Assembly: GCF_003075415.1 (NCBI RefSeq)
Contig: NZ_QDAH01000027.1
Span: forward strand, 1-64,000
Direction: 5' to 3'
DNA: 64,000 nt
Source: Microvirga sp. KLBC 81
Lineage (GTDB): Bacteria > Pseudomonadota > Alphaproteobacteria > Rhizobiales > Beijerinckiaceae
Part shown: in pieces, positions 36,325-47,425 of the stretch
Position numbering within the stretch: the first letter of the stretch is position 1
Layout of the letters: the number at the start of each line of letters is the position of its first letter
Position numbers and translations under genes: made by a program
Notes under the pieces: model-generated
Databases searched by the model: none
Told to the model about the DNA's origin: nothing
Seen by the model: the letters and a program-made list of their open reading frames with translations, nothing else

Positions 36325-37587
36325 TTAGATGGCCCGCAGCAGCACGTGCTTCTTCTTGCCGAAGGACAGCTTGATCACGCCTTCGCTCGTGACGTCCGAC
36401 AGGTTGAGCGTGGCGCGCTCGTCGGAAACCGTCTGGTCGTTCACCTTCAGGCCGCCGCTCTTCACCTGACGACGCGCTTCGCTCGATGACGGCACGAGCT
36501 TCGCATAATCCGGGCCGAAGGCCGTCAGCACGCCGAGGCCTTCCTTCAGGATGCCGGAAGCGACTTCGATGGTGGGTAGGCTCTCCGCAAGGGCGCCCTG
36601 CTCGAAGGTCTTCTGCGCTGTCTCCGCCGCCAGCTCCGCGGCCTCGCGACCATGGAGGAGGGCAGTTGCCTCGGTGGCCAGCACCTTCTTGGCCTCGTTG
36701 ATCTCGGCGCCCTGAAGAGCCGAGAGCTTGGCGATCTCATCCATCGGCAGAATCGTGAACAGCTTGAGGAAGCGCGGAACGTCCGCATCCTCCGTGTTGC
36801 GCCAGAACTGCCAGTAATCGTAGGGGCTGAGCATGTCCGCATTGAGCCAGACCGCGCCGGAGGCGGTCTTGCCCATCTTGGCGCCGGAGGCCGTGGTCAG
36901 CAGCGGGCATGTGACGGCGTAGAGCTGAGGCGTTCCGAGACGACGGCCGAGATCGATGCCGTTGACGATGTTGCCCCACTGGTCCGAGCCGCCCATCTGC
37001 AGAATGCAGCCGTAGCGCTTGTTGAGCTCCACGAAGTCGTAGGCCTGGAGGATCATGTAGTTGAATTCCAGGAACGACAGCTCGTGCTCGCGTTCGAGGC
37101 GCAGCTTCACGCTGTCAAAGGACAGCATGCGGTTGACCGAGAAGTGGCGGCCCACGTCGCGCAGGAACTCGATGTAATTGAGCTTGGTCAGCCACTCGGC
37201 ATTGTCGACCATCATCGCGTCGGTCTTGTCCTCGCCGAAGCTGATGAAGCGCGAGAAGACCGTCTTGATGCTCTCCTTGTTGGCCTCGATCTGCTCGACG
37301 GTCAGGAGCTTGCGGCTCTCGTCCTTGCCGGAGGGATCGCCCACGCGGGTCGTCCCGCCGCCCATGAGGGTGATCGGCTTGCCGGCCCCGGTCTTCTGGA
37401 GCCAGTGCAGCATCATGATCGAGAGCAGGTGGCCCACATGCAGGGACGGGCCGGTGCAATCGTAGCCCACATAGGTCGTGAGCCGCTTTTCGAGGGCGGC
37501 GGCATCCACGCCCTCGAAATCGGAGCTCTGGTGAATGAAGCCTCGCTCAGTGAGCACCTTCAGGAAATCGGATCGTGGCGCGTTCAT
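36325..37587 (-). CDS. tyrS: Tyrosyl-tRNA synthetase
   Basis: This roughly 420-residue class I aminoacyl-tRNA synthetase charges tRNA-Tyr. It has the H-V-G-H-L variant of the HIGH motif, the G-G-S-D-Q-W-G-N-I tyrosine-binding segment, the K-M-G-K-T version of KMSKS, and a C-terminal S4 RNA-binding domain ([17 protein letters not shown]). I take M-N-A-P-R-S-D-F at 37587, matching alphaproteobacterial homologues; an ATG five codons earlier (37602) is possible. It converges with the AsmA-like gene across a family B repeat. Confidence 0.95.
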   Translation of the reverse strand: MNAPRSDFLKVLTERGFIHQSSDFEGVDAAALEKRLTTYVGYDCTGPSLHVGHLLSIMMLHWLQKTGAGKPITLMGGGTTRVGDPSGKDESRKLLTVEQIEANKESIKTVFSRFISFGEDKTDAMMVDNAEWLTKLNYIEFLRDVGRHFSVNRMLSFDSVKLRLEREHELSFLEFNYMILQAYDFVELNKRYGCILQMGGSDQWGNIVNGIDLGRRLGTPQLYAVTCPLLTTASGAKMGKTASGAVWLNADMLSPYDYWQFWRNTEDADVPRFLKLFTILPMDEIAKLSALQGAEINEAKKVLATEATALLHGREAAELAAETAQKTFEQGALAESLPTIEVASGILKEGLGVLTAFGPDYAKLVPSSSEARRQVKSGGLKVNDQTVSDERATLNLSDVTSEGVIKLSFGKKKHVLLRAI

Positions 37588-37757
37588 CGCGGCTCTCGTC
37601 ATCTAAGAAAGGGGGTCCAAGGGCGCTCTTCTAACAGGTTGTGACAAGGATTCCACCCAGTCATGGGCGCCGCCTGACTAGAGCGTTCGGTCTATTGCCA
37701 AGTTCCGACAATGATTTAATATAACGTTAAACTCGGGTGTAAGAGGGAGAGCCCTTC

Positions 37758-40088
37758 ATGTGCTATGCTTGCGTTGCGGATCGTCGGGGCGTTTCCTGGG
37801 CCTCTTTCTCCCATAGCCTGGAAAGGAAGCCTTCCTTCGTCTCTCTCGACGAGCACGATACGTATGGTGCAGGAAGCTTTGGCTATGCTTCCCTATCCTA
37901 TAGAGGGATAGATGCTCTCATCGGGCCCGCAAAATGGGCATCCTTAGCGGCGGGTGCGCCATTCTTCAGTAGGGTGGGGTCGTGGTTCTCTTCTGCTTCC
38001 GACTGGCTTAGCGACAACATCTCGGGCTTGCCGCTGGGAGTATTCTCGGCGGTCGCCGCGGGGCTTCCAAATGTGCCGATTTTCGGCACAAAGTATTATG
38101 CTCCAACCAATATCGATTGGGATGTGTTGGCGCTCTTCTCCGGGTCGCAGTGGGCCTCCAACACCATCACTTACAGCTTCCCGGATTCACGTTGGGATTA
38201 TGAGTGGATCAATCCGAGTGCTTCCGGCTTCAAGCCTCTCTCCCAGGCCTCGCAAACTGCTTTCCACGGTATCTTCAAGGGTGCGGCCGGAGTCATGTCT
38301 CTGACCTCGCTCGAATCGTTCACGAACGCTACGTTCGTCTATGCGGGTCGGAATGATGCCAACATCAAGCTGAGTGCCTTCGAGCCCGGCAGCATCATCA
38401 ATCGCAGCCACGGCTATTATCCTGGCGTTCCTGTTTACGGCGGCGATACCTGGATCACCAATGCTGACAAGACTCCAGTTCTGGGAACCTATCAATTTTA
38501 TCTGCTTCTGCACGAGCTCGGGCATTCGCTTGGAATGAAGCACTCGCACGACAGCGGCGGAAATCTGCCGAGAATGAGTGCTCAGCACGATTCGACCGAA
38601 TACACGGTCATGTCGTACAACGTCCTTGCGGCACCGCAGACGTTCATGATGTACGACATCGCGGCCCTGCAGGAGATGTACGGTGCTGATTTTGCGACCA
38701 ACAGCGACAATACCGTTTACAGTTGGAATCCGCTGACGGGTGAAACCTATGTCAACGGGATCAGCCAGGGCAGACCCGGCCTCAATAAGATCTTCCTGAC
38801 CATTTGGGATGGCGGCGGCAACGACACCTACAATCTCGAGAACTACAATTCGAATGCCGTCATCGACCTGACGCCTGGCGGCTACTCACTCTTCTCGGCG
38901 CTTCAACTGGCGGCGAGCAGCGTCAAAGGCAATGTCTACAACGCTCTCCAGTTTAGAGGCGATAGCCGCTCGCTGATCGAGAACGCTCGCGGCGGGTCCG
39001 GACATGACAAGATACTCGGCAATGCAGCCGCGAACATGCTGCAAGGGAACGGCGGCAACGACACCCTTTCCGGCGGAGACGGAAGCGACGGCCTCTATGG
39101 TGGAGACGGCAACGATCTTCTCGACGATGCGCCGGACGGCTCCGGCTTTTCCAGTTTCCGCTCCGGCAATGACCTGCTCGATGGGGGCGCTGGCGACGAC
39201 ATTCTCGCCGGGCGTTCTGGCCACGACACCATGTATGGTGGGTCTGGCAACGACACTATTTGGGCGGACGAAGGCAGGGATTTCGCTGATGGCGGGAGCG
39301 GTCAGGACCTGATTTTCGGCCAAGGCGGCGATGACACTCTCTATGGAGGCGATGACAGCGATCACATCCTTGGAGGGGCGGGAGCCGACTATCTGGACGG
39401 CGGGACCGGAACAGACACACTGGACTATGGCGACGCGACTACCGGTGTTTATGTCAATCTGGGCACGAACGCAGTCTATGGGGGCATCGCCGCCGGTGAC
39501 GTTATCAGGAACTTCGAAAACGTTCTCGGCGGAGCGGGTTCCGACCAGCTCTACGGCAATGCGTTGAACAACGTGCTTAAGGGCGGCGGCGCAGCTGACT
39601 ACATCGCCGGCTTCGCCGGAGACGACAGCCTTTCCGGCGAAAACGGCAACGACACTCTCTATGGCGATGACGGCAACGATACCCTCATCGGCGGCACCGG
39701 AACGGACACTCTCTACGGCGGGGCCGCGAATGACTATCTCGACATCGACGACAGTTCCAGCGCCGGTGCCGACTGCCTCTATGGCGGCGACGGCAATGAT
39801 GTCCTTGTCGGGGGCGGTGTCGGCAGCAAGCTGACGGGCGCGGCAGGGTACGATATTTTCTCGATCCGTCCTTGGGCCAAGACCACCATTACGGACTTCT
39901 ATACAGGCCCAGGTGCGCACGACCAGATTTATATCTGGAATAAGCCTCTGTTTGCGGATTTCTCGGTCATGATGGCCTCGGCCCGTCAGGTTGGCGGTGA
40001 CGTCGTGATTGCGAAGGGTGATTTCAGCCTCACCTTGAGCAATAAGCAGCTGTCATCGCTTGTTGCGAGCGACTTCGCCTTCCTCTGA
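37758..40088 (+). CDS. Serralysin-like M10 metalloprotease with RTX repeats
   Basis: This 776-residue secreted protease has the astacin/serralysin zinc motif H252-E-L-G-H256-S-L-G-M-K-H262 and the Met-turn M285-S-Y, followed by a beta-rich M10 C-region. Ca2+-binding RTX nonapeptides run from about 400 to 700 (G-N-G-G-N-D-T-L-S-G-G-D-G type), with an interposed G-V-Y-V-N-L-G-T strand. The C-terminal domain has S-K-L-T-G-A-A-G-Y-D-I-F and ends S-D-F-A-F-L, typical of type I secretion substrates. No signal peptide is seen. The start follows AGGGAG. No exporter or inhibitor gene is adjacent. Confidence 0.9.
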   Translation: MCYACVADRRGVSWASFSHSLERKPSFVSLDEHDTYGAGSFGYASLSYRGIDALIGPAKWASLAAGAPFFSRVGSWFSSASDWLSDNISGLPLGVFSAVAAGLPNVPIFGTKYYAPTNIDWDVLALFSGSQWASNTITYSFPDSRWDYEWINPSASGFKPLSQASQTAFHGIFKGAAGVMSLTSLESFTNATFVYAGRNDANIKLSAFEPGSIINRSHGYYPGVPVYGGDTWITNADKTPVLGTYQFYLLLHELGHSLGMKHSHDSGGNLPRMSAQHDSTEYTVMSYNVLAAPQTFMMYDIAALQEMYGADFATNSDNTVYSWNPLTGETYVNGISQGRPGLNKIFLTIWDGGGNDTYNLENYNSNAVIDLTPGGYSLFSALQLAASSVKGNVYNALQFRGDSRSLIENARGGSGHDKILGNAAANMLQGNGGNDTLSGGDGSDGLYGGDGNDLLDDAPDGSGFSSFRSGNDLLDGGAGDDILAGRSGHDTMYGGSGNDTIWADEGRDFADGGSGQDLIFGQGGDDTLYGGDDSDHILGGAGADYLDGGTGTDTLDYGDATTGVYVNLGTNAVYGGIAAGDVIRNFENVLGGAGSDQLYGNALNNVLKGGGAADYIAGFAGDDSLSGENGNDTLYGDDGNDTLIGGTGTDTLYGGAANDYLDIDDSSSAGADCLYGGDGNDVLVGGGVGSKLTGAAGYDIFSIRPWAKTTITDFYTGPGAHDQIYIWNKPLFADFSVMMASARQVGGDVVIAKGDFSLTLSNKQLSSLVASDFAFL

Positions 40089-40110
40089 TCAACTGACCGC
40101 GCTTACGAAA

Positions 40111-40144
40111 AAGGCAGGGCGTTAAAGGGCCCTGCCTTTTCTCT
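40111..40144 (+). terminator. Intrinsic terminator after the M10 protease
   Basis: A 12-bp stem (40111-40122 with 40131-40142) ends in a run of T residues, between the convergent protease and hydrolase genes. Its A-rich left arm could also serve the opposite strand. Confidence 0.9.
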
Positions 40145-40158
40145 TTTGGGAAGTGTCC

Positions 40159-40815
40159 TCAGGCCGCTTCCTCGGTCGAGCCCAGGCGCTTGTCCAGATA
40201 CTCGTCCACGGCCACCATCAGCTCGTCGACCTTGCCGTCGAAGAAGTGGTTGGCGCCGTCGACGACCGCGTGCTCGAGCTTCACGCCCTTCTGGGTCTTC
40301 ACCTTCTCGATGACGCTGACCACGTCCTTGACCGGAGCCACGCGGTCCTCGGAGCCGTGCACGAACAGGCCGGAGGAAGGGCAGGGGGCGAGGAACGAGA
40401 AATCGTAGCGGTTCGCCATGGCGGCAATCGAGATGAAGCCCTCGATCTCCGGACGGCGCATGAGAAGCTGCATGCCGATCCAGGCACCGAAGGACACGCC
40501 GGCGATCCAGCAGGCGCGAGCATCCGGGTTCATGGCCTGAGCCCAGTCGAGCGCCGCCGCAGCATCCGACAACTCGCCCTGGCCGTGGTCGAAGGCGCCT
40601 TGGCTGCGGCCGACGCCGCGGAAATTGAAGCGAAGAACCGAGAAGCCGCGCTTCACGAAGTCATAGTACAGGTTGTAGACAATCTGGTTGTTCATCGTCC
40701 CGCCGAATTGCGGGTGCGGATGCAGGATGATGGCGATGGGTGCGCCCTTCTCCTTGGCAGGCTGATAACGCCCCTCGATACGACCGGCGGGACCCGTGAA
40801 GATGACTTCAGGCAT
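40159..40815 (-). CDS. Alpha/beta hydrolase
   Basis: This 218-residue hydrolase has an L-H-P-H-P-Q-F-G-G-T-M-N-N motif, F-N-F-R-G-V-G-R-S-Q-G and the nucleophile elbow G-V-S-F-G, with an acid in G-S-E-D-R-V and a catalytic His in the G-A-N-H-F-F segment. Members of this type (YcjY/dienelactone-hydrolase-like) are esterases of unknown substrate. M-P-E-V-I-F at 40815 is the better start; the frame opens at 40836. It is divergent from the suf cluster with the Irr-type palindrome in between. Confidence 0.85.
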   Translation of the reverse strand: MPEVIFTGPAGRIEGRYQPAKEKGAPIAIILHPHPQFGGTMNNQIVYNLYYDFVKRGFSVLRFNFRGVGRSQGAFDHGQGELSDAAAALDWAQAMNPDARACWIAGVSFGAWIGMQLLMRRPEIEGFISIAAMANRYDFSFLAPCPSSGLFVHGSEDRVAPVKDVVSVIEKVKTQKGVKLEHAVVDGANHFFDGKVDELMVAVDEYLDKRLGSTEEAA

Positions 40816-40907
40816 ATACGCGAACCTCTTGATCACCTCTCCATGTAGAGAGGGAAAACCCTGTGCGACCTTGACTCCAGGTCTCGGATTCCCTTAAGTA
40901 GGAACCC

Positions 40908-40922
40908 TTAGAACTCTTCTAA
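40908..40922. promoter_or_regulatory. Putative Irr iron-control element (ICE box)
   Basis: TTAGAA-CTC-TTCTAA is a perfect inverted repeat with the 3-bp spacing of the rhizobial ICE motif bound by Irr. It is 133 bp upstream of the first suf-region gene and 93 bp from the divergent hydrolase start, so it could control both. Confidence 0.75.
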
Positions 40923-41054
40923 AATGTTCCTGTGTTTCAAAAAATTTCGATGGCAGGAGTCATCGGGAAAACACGGGACACATGTGGTTGCGGTGCTTTA
41001 ACACAGCAACCAGGGTCAATTGCAAGAATTTCGTGAGGCTTGAGACTGACAGCC

Positions 41055-42227
41055 ATGGCGATCGGCGAGCGTACATATCTTGACCACAACGCCACGTCGC
41101 CCTTGCGGCCGGAGGTGGCGGAGGCGGTCCTGCGCGCCATGCAGCTGCCGGGCAACGCATCCTCGATCCACACAGAGGGTCGCGCCGCGCGGGCCGAGAT
41201 CGAGCGGGCGCGGGTCTCCGTGGCCAAGCTGGTGGGCGCCAAGGCTAAGAACGTGATCTTCATGAGCGGCGGCACCGAGGCCGCCAATCTCGTGCTCACG
41301 CCGTCCTTCCGCCGCCTCGGCCAGCCGGGCGCGGCGAGGCTCTTCATCGGTGCCACCGAGCATCCTTGCGTTCTGAGCGGTCATCGCTTCCCGGCCGACA
41401 GGGTCGAAATCATTCCCGTCGACGAGCATGGAATTCTTGATCTCGCTTGGCTCAAGACCCGCCTGGAGAGGGCCGGCGAAGAGCGGGTTCTGGTGTCGGC
41501 CCAGCTTGCCAACAACGAGACCGGGGTTCTGCAACCCGTTTCCGAAATCGCCCAGCTCGTCCATGCGCGTGGCGGGCTTATCCATACGGATGCCGTGCAG
41601 GCTGCGGGCCGGCTTTCGGTCGATCTTGCAGGTCTCGGCGTCGATGCGCTGACGCTCTCGGCACACAAGCTCGGCGGGCCGAAAGGGGCAGGGGCTCTGG
41701 TTCTCGCCTCTGACCAATATGAGATCGGCGAGCGCCTGATCCGCGGCGGCGGACAGGAAAAAAACTACCGGGCCGGCACTGAGAATGTGGCGGCCATTGC
41801 GGGTTTCGGCACTGCGGCCGAGCTCGCCCTGGCGGGGCTGGAGCAGGAGACCAGGCGGCTACGGCAGTTGCGCGACGAGGCTGAGGCCCATGTGCGCCGG
41901 ATCGCGCCGGATGTTCTTGTTGTGGGCTCTGGCGCTGAGCGGTTGCCTAATACCTTCGCCTTTGCCATACCGGGCCTCAAGGCCGAGACGGCATTGATCG
42001 CGTTCGATCTTGCGGGCATTGCCCTTTCCTCCGGTTCGGCCTGCTCGTCCGGAAAGGTCAAGCGTTCGCATGTGCTCGACGCCATGAGTGTGGAGCCAAC
42101 CCTTTCTGAGGGTGTTTTGCGTGTGAGTTTGGGGTGGACGACCACGAAAGAGGATGTGATCCGCTTTGCGGACGCGTGCGAAAAGGTGGTTGGCACCTTA
42201 TATAAGCGGAGGGCGAGCGCGGCTTAA
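41055..42227 (+). CDS. Cysteine desulfurase, IscS/NifS-like (group I)
   Basis: This 390-residue pyridoxal-phosphate enzyme removes sulfur from cysteine for iron-sulfur cluster assembly. Family features are Y-L-D-H-N-A-T-S-P at the N-terminus, the lysine of S-A-H-K205-L-G-G, and the catalytic loop S-G-S-A-C330-S-S-G-K. The start is the ATG at 41055. It is distinct from the group II SufS encoded downstream; keeping both in one suf region is common in alphaproteobacteria. First gene after the Irr-type palindrome. Confidence 0.93.
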   Translation: MAIGERTYLDHNATSPLRPEVAEAVLRAMQLPGNASSIHTEGRAARAEIERARVSVAKLVGAKAKNVIFMSGGTEAANLVLTPSFRRLGQPGAARLFIGATEHPCVLSGHRFPADRVEIIPVDEHGILDLAWLKTRLERAGEERVLVSAQLANNETGVLQPVSEIAQLVHARGGLIHTDAVQAAGRLSVDLAGLGVDALTLSAHKLGGPKGAGALVLASDQYEIGERLIRGGGQEKNYRAGTENVAAIAGFGTAAELALAGLEQETRRLRQLRDEAEAHVRRIAPDVLVVGSGAERLPNTFAFAIPGLKAETALIAFDLAGIALSSGSACSSGKVKRSHVLDAMSVEPTLSEGVLRVSLGWTTTKEDVIRFADACEKVVGTLYKRRASAA

Positions 42228-42295
42228 AAAGCCCCGCTTTGTTTTCCATGTCGTCAACCCGCGGTCCTTGAAACCGTGAGCGGTGGGAGAGACAG

Positions 42296-43768
<1,473 letters not shown>

Positions 43769-43781
43769 TTCAGAACAAGAC

Positions 43782-43862
43782 GTGGATGCCCGGGACGAGC
43801 CCGGGCATGACGCGAGACGCTCCAGGCCCGTCACGGCCGGACTTGATCCGGCCATCCACGCC
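43782..43862. repeat. Family A repeat between sufB and sufC
   Basis: It holds two palindromes (ATGCCCGGGACGAGCCCGGG and GGCCGGACTTGATCCGGCC types) with the ACGTGG arm. It occupies most of the 114-bp gap within the presumed operon. Confidence 0.75.
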
Positions 43863-43882
43863 TCAAACAACGGAATACACAG

Positions 43883-44635
43883 ATGCTCGAAATCAAGAAC
43901 CTTGTTGTCCAGATTGAGGACAAGCGCATTCTCAACGGCCTCAACCTCACCGTGAGCAAGGGAGAGGTTGCCGCCATCATGGGCCCGAACGGCTCGGGCA
44001 AGTCGACCCTGTCCTACGTGATTGCCGGCAAGGAGGACTACGAAATCCTCGACGGCGAGATCCTGCTCGACGGCCAGAACCTGCTGGAGATGGAGCCGGA
44101 TCAGCGCGCCGCTGCCGGCGTGTTCCTCGCCTTCCAGTACCCGCTTGAGATCCCCGGCGTCGGCACCATGACCTTCCTCAAGGCTGCCCTGAACGCACAG
44201 CGCAAGGCGCGTGGCGATGATGAGCTGTCGACCCCCGACTTCATCAAGCAGGTGAACGCGGCGGCCGCCAAGCTCGAGATGCCGAAAGACATGCTCAAGC
44301 GCGCCCTCAACGTCGGGTTCTCCGGTGGTGAGAAGAAGCGGATGGAGATCCTGCAGATGGCACTGCTCCAGCCGTCCTTCTGCATCCTGGACGAGACGGA
44401 TTCCGGCCTCGATATCGACGCGCTGCGTATCGTGTCCGAAGGCGTGAACTCGCTGCGCTCGCCGGATCGTTCGTTCCTGGTCATCACGCACTATCAGCGC
44501 CTCCTGAACCACATCGTGCCCGATACCGTGCACGTGATGCATGGCGGCCGCATCGTCCGCACCGGCGGGAAGGAGCTCGCGCTCGAGCTCGAGGCCAACG
44601 GTTACGCCGATTACAGGGAAGAAGAGGCCGCGTAA
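43883..44635 (+). CDS. sufC: Fe-S cluster assembly ATPase SufC
   Basis: This 250-residue ABC-type ATPase drives the SufBCD scaffold. It has Walker A G-P-N-G-S-G-K-S, the S-G-G-E-K-K-R signature with the Suf-specific extra lysine pair, and Walker B followed by E-T-D-S-G-L-D-I-D. It is not a transporter ATPase: no membrane partner exists and it sits between sufB and sufD. sufD starts one base after its stop. Confidence 0.97.
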   Translation: MLEIKNLVVQIEDKRILNGLNLTVSKGEVAAIMGPNGSGKSTLSYVIAGKEDYEILDGEILLDGQNLLEMEPDQRAAAGVFLAFQYPLEIPGVGTMTFLKAALNAQRKARGDDELSTPDFIKQVNAAAAKLEMPKDMLKRALNVGFSGGEKKRMEILQMALLQPSFCILDETDSGLDIDALRIVSEGVNSLRSPDRSFLVITHYQRLLNHIVPDTVHVMHGGRIVRTGGKELALELEANGYADYREEEAA

Positions 44636-44636
44636 C

Positions 44637-45950
44637 ATGGCTGACGTCACTCTCATGAAGACGGCTGCGGAAACTGCGCTGGCGCAGGCTTTCGAGAGCG
44701 CCAAGACGACGCTTCCGGGCAACGCGGAATCGCGTGCCCATGCCTTCGAGCAGTTCAACCTCCGTGGCCTCCCGCATCGCCGCGTAGAGGAGTTCAAGTA
44801 CACCGATCTTCGCGCTCTCCTGCGCGAGATCGCGCCTTTCGCGGGCGTGCCGACGGCTGACGAAGCCAAGGGCGCGCTCCAGGGTTCGAAGGCCTTCGGC
44901 AATGTGGCGGCGCTGCAAGTGCCGTTCGTGAACGGTCATTTCGTGCGTGAGGCCGTGGACTTCCACAACCTGCCGGAAGGCATCGAGATCGTGCCGCTGC
45001 GCGAGGCGCTGGCGGATGGCCATGAGTGGCTGGCCCACTTGAGCCCGGTTCCGTGGGCGAGCGACAATCCGGTCTATCAGCTCAACACGTCGTTCATGGC
45101 CGATGGGGTGATGATCCGCGTTGCAGGTTCTGTCGAGACGCCGGTTCACCTGCGCTTCGTCACCGCTGCCGCCTCGGCCGTTGCGACCGCGACCCGCGTG
45201 CTCGTCGTCGTGGAGGAGGGCTCCTCCTTCACGCTCATCGAGTCCCACGAGAGCACGGACGGCGCCAACCATCAGCCGAACGACGTGGTCGAAATGCTTG
45301 TCGGGGACCGGACGAACGTGCAGCACGTGCGTCTGAATGCCGAAGGCGACAAGGCTCTGGCTCTCTCGACGCTTGCTCTGAAGATCGGCAGCGAGGCGAC
45401 TTTCAACAGCATCAACGTGGTGACTGGCGCTGCCACCTCCCGTCACCAGGTCTATGCCATTCTCGATGGCGAGAACACGAACCTGCGGGTCAATGGCGCG
45501 ACCATGCTGAAGGGTACGCAGCACGGCGATTCCACGCTTGTGGTCGAGCACAATGCCCTCCACTGCGAGAGCCGCGAGCTGTTCAAGACCGTGGTCGACG
45601 ACGAAGCGACCGGTGTCTTCCAGGGCAAGATCATCGTTCCGCATCACGCCCAGAAGACCGACGGCCGCATGATGTCGGCAGCGCTCCTCCTTGGCGAGAA
45701 TGCTGCGATGAACAACAAGCCGGAGCTCGAAATCTTTGCCGACGACGTGCAGTGCGCCCACGGCGCCACCTGCGGCCAGCTCGACGAAGATCTCCTGTTC
45801 TACCTCATGGCCCGCGGCCTGCCGAAGAAGGAGGCCGAAAGCCTCCTGGTTCAGGCGTTCCTCGGCGAGGCCATCGAGTTCGTGGAAAACGAGAGCGCCC
45901 GCGAGTCCCTGATCGGCACAGTTGAGAGCTGGCTGAAGGCGCGGGCATAA
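44637..45950 (+). CDS. sufD: Fe-S cluster assembly protein SufD
   Basis: This 437-residue paralogue of SufB completes the SufBC2D scaffold and is needed for iron acquisition during assembly. Family segments include F-N-L-R-G-L-P-H-R-R-V-E-E-F-K-Y-T-D-L, V-V-D-D-E-A-T-G-V-F-Q-G-K and the C-terminal C-A-H-G-A-T-C-G-Q-L-D-E-D. Start at 44637 immediately after sufC implies translational coupling. Confidence 0.96.
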   Translation: MADVTLMKTAAETALAQAFESAKTTLPGNAESRAHAFEQFNLRGLPHRRVEEFKYTDLRALLREIAPFAGVPTADEAKGALQGSKAFGNVAALQVPFVNGHFVREAVDFHNLPEGIEIVPLREALADGHEWLAHLSPVPWASDNPVYQLNTSFMADGVMIRVAGSVETPVHLRFVTAAASAVATATRVLVVVEEGSSFTLIESHESTDGANHQPNDVVEMLVGDRTNVQHVRLNAEGDKALALSTLALKIGSEATFNSINVVTGAATSRHQVYAILDGENTNLRVNGATMLKGTQHGDSTLVVEHNALHCESRELFKTVVDDEATGVFQGKIIVPHHAQKTDGRMMSAALLLGENAAMNNKPELEIFADDVQCAHGATCGQLDEDLLFYLMARGLPKKEAESLLVQAFLGEAIEFVENESARESLIGTVESWLKARA

Positions 45951-45961
45951 CACACTCTGCG

Positions 45962-45996
45962 TCATGGCCGGGCCTGTCCCGGCCATCCACGTCTTG
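45962..45996. repeat. Family A repeat after sufD
   Basis: An ATGGCCGGGCCTGTCCCGGC palindrome with the CCACGTCTT arm, directly beside family B copy 4. Confidence 0.7.
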
Positions 45997-46007
45997 AGAA
46001 ACACCGC

Positions 46008-46111
46008 CCTCATCCTGAGAGCCCACGGAGTGGGTGTCTCGAAGGAGGTTCAAGAGGGCTCTGGATCCTCCTTCGAGACGGATTGCTCAAGCAATCCTCC
46101 TCAGGATGAGG
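46008..46111. repeat. Family B repeat, copy 4
   Basis: Ends are CCTCATCCTGAGA (one mismatch) and CCTCAGGATGAGG. The core has TCTCGAAGGAGG and CCTTCGAGACGGATTGCT. It is inserted between sufD and sufS, flanked by family A copies on both sides. Confidence 0.8.
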
Positions 46112-46130
46112 ACAGAGACAGAAAAGGCGG

Positions 46131-46161
46131 GGATGCCCGGCACAAGGCCGGGCATGACGGT
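46131..46161. repeat. Family A repeat before sufS
   Basis: A GATGCCCGGCACAAGGCCGG unit closing with GCATGACGG, ending about 17 bp before the sufS start. Confidence 0.7.
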
Positions 46162-46178
46162 GCAGGGAGCAACAAGTG

Positions 46179-47414
46179 ATGAACATGCAAGTCAAGCCAT
46201 ACGACGTCGAGGCGATCCGGGCGCAGTTCCCGATCCTGTCGCAGCAGGTCTATGGCAAGCCGCTCGTCTATCTCGACAATGCCGCCTCGGCCCAGAAGCC
46301 GCGCGCGGTGATCGATGCCATGGTGAATGCCATGGAGACGGGCTACGCCAACGTCCATCGCGGCCTGCACTACATGGCCAATGTGGCAACGGAAGGCTTC
46401 GAGCGCGCCCGTGAGACGGTGCGCGAGTTCATCAACGCCGGCTCCATTGAAGAGATCGTCTTCACCAAGTCGGCCACGGAAGCCTACAACCTCGTGGCGG
46501 ATTCCTTTGGGCGCATGAATATCGGGGAGGGGGACGAGATCATCCTCTCCATCATGGAGCACCATTCCAACATCGTGCCCTGGCACTTCCTGCGCGAGCG
46601 CAAGGGCGCCGTGATCAAATGGGCGCCGGTGGACGATGAGGGCAACTTCCTCATCGAGGAGTTCGAGAAGCTCTTCTCAGCCAGAACGAAGATCGTCGCC
46701 ATCACGCATATGTCCAACGTGCTGGGGACCACGACACCGATCAAGGACATCATCCGTATCGCTCACGCGCACGGTGTCCCCGTTCTGGTGGACGGCGCTC
46801 AGGGCGCCGTGCATCTCGACGTGGATGTGCGGGATCTCGATGCCGATTTCTATGTGTTCACGGGCCACAAGGTCTATGGACCGACCGGCATCGGCGTCCT
46901 CTACGGCAAGCGCGAGTTTCTCGAGAGAATGCCGCCCTACCAGGGCGGCGGCGAGATGATCCGCGAGGTGAGCGAGGACCTCGTTACCTACAACGACCCG
47001 CCGCACCGCTTTGAGGCCGGCACACCGGCTATCCTTGAAGCCATCGGACTCGATGCTGCCCTGCGTTTCATGATGGAGCTTGGCCGGGAGAGCATCCGGG
47101 CCCATGAGGAGGCACTGTCGGCTTATGCGCATGAGCGCCTGCGGGCCATGAATTCCATCCGCATCATCGGCCAAGCCAAGGGCAAGGGCCCGATCATCGC
47201 CTTCGAGCTGAAGAATGCCCACGCTCATGACGTGGCCACGATCATCGACCGGCAGGGCGTGGCCGTTCGGGCCGGCACGCATTGCGCCATGCCGCTTCTC
47301 GCCCGTTTTTGCTCGACCTCGACCTGCCGCGCGTCGTTCGGCCTCTACAACACCATGGAAGAAGTCGATAAGCTGGCGGACGCCTTGCAGAAGGCGGAAG
47401 CCCTGTTTGCCTGA
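46179..47414 (+). CDS. sufS: Cysteine desulfurase SufS (group II)
   Basis: This 411-residue enzyme supplies persulfide sulfur to the SufBCD scaffold. It has Y-L-D-N-A-A-S-A-Q-K-P, N-V-H-R-G-L-H, the lysine of T-G-H-K231-V-Y-G-P-T-G and the catalytic loop R-A-G-T-H-C369-A-M-P. The frame begins with GTG ATG; I take the ATG at 46179, with GGGAG upstream. It is separated from sufD by 228 bp of repeats and may have its own transcript; sufT is 11 bp downstream. Confidence 0.96.
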   Translation: MNMQVKPYDVEAIRAQFPILSQQVYGKPLVYLDNAASAQKPRAVIDAMVNAMETGYANVHRGLHYMANVATEGFERARETVREFINAGSIEEIVFTKSATEAYNLVADSFGRMNIGEGDEIILSIMEHHSNIVPWHFLRERKGAVIKWAPVDDEGNFLIEEFEKLFSARTKIVAITHMSNVLGTTTPIKDIIRIAHAHGVPVLVDGAQGAVHLDVDVRDLDADFYVFTGHKVYGPTGIGVLYGKREFLERMPPYQGGGEMIREVSEDLVTYNDPPHRFEAGTPAILEAIGLDAALRFMMELGRESIRAHEEALSAYAHERLRAMNSIRIIGQAKGKGPIIAFELKNAHAHDVATIIDRQGVAVRAGTHCAMPLLARFCSTSTCRASFGLYNTMEEVDKLADALQKAEALFA

Positions 47415-47425
47415 AGGATAGACCT

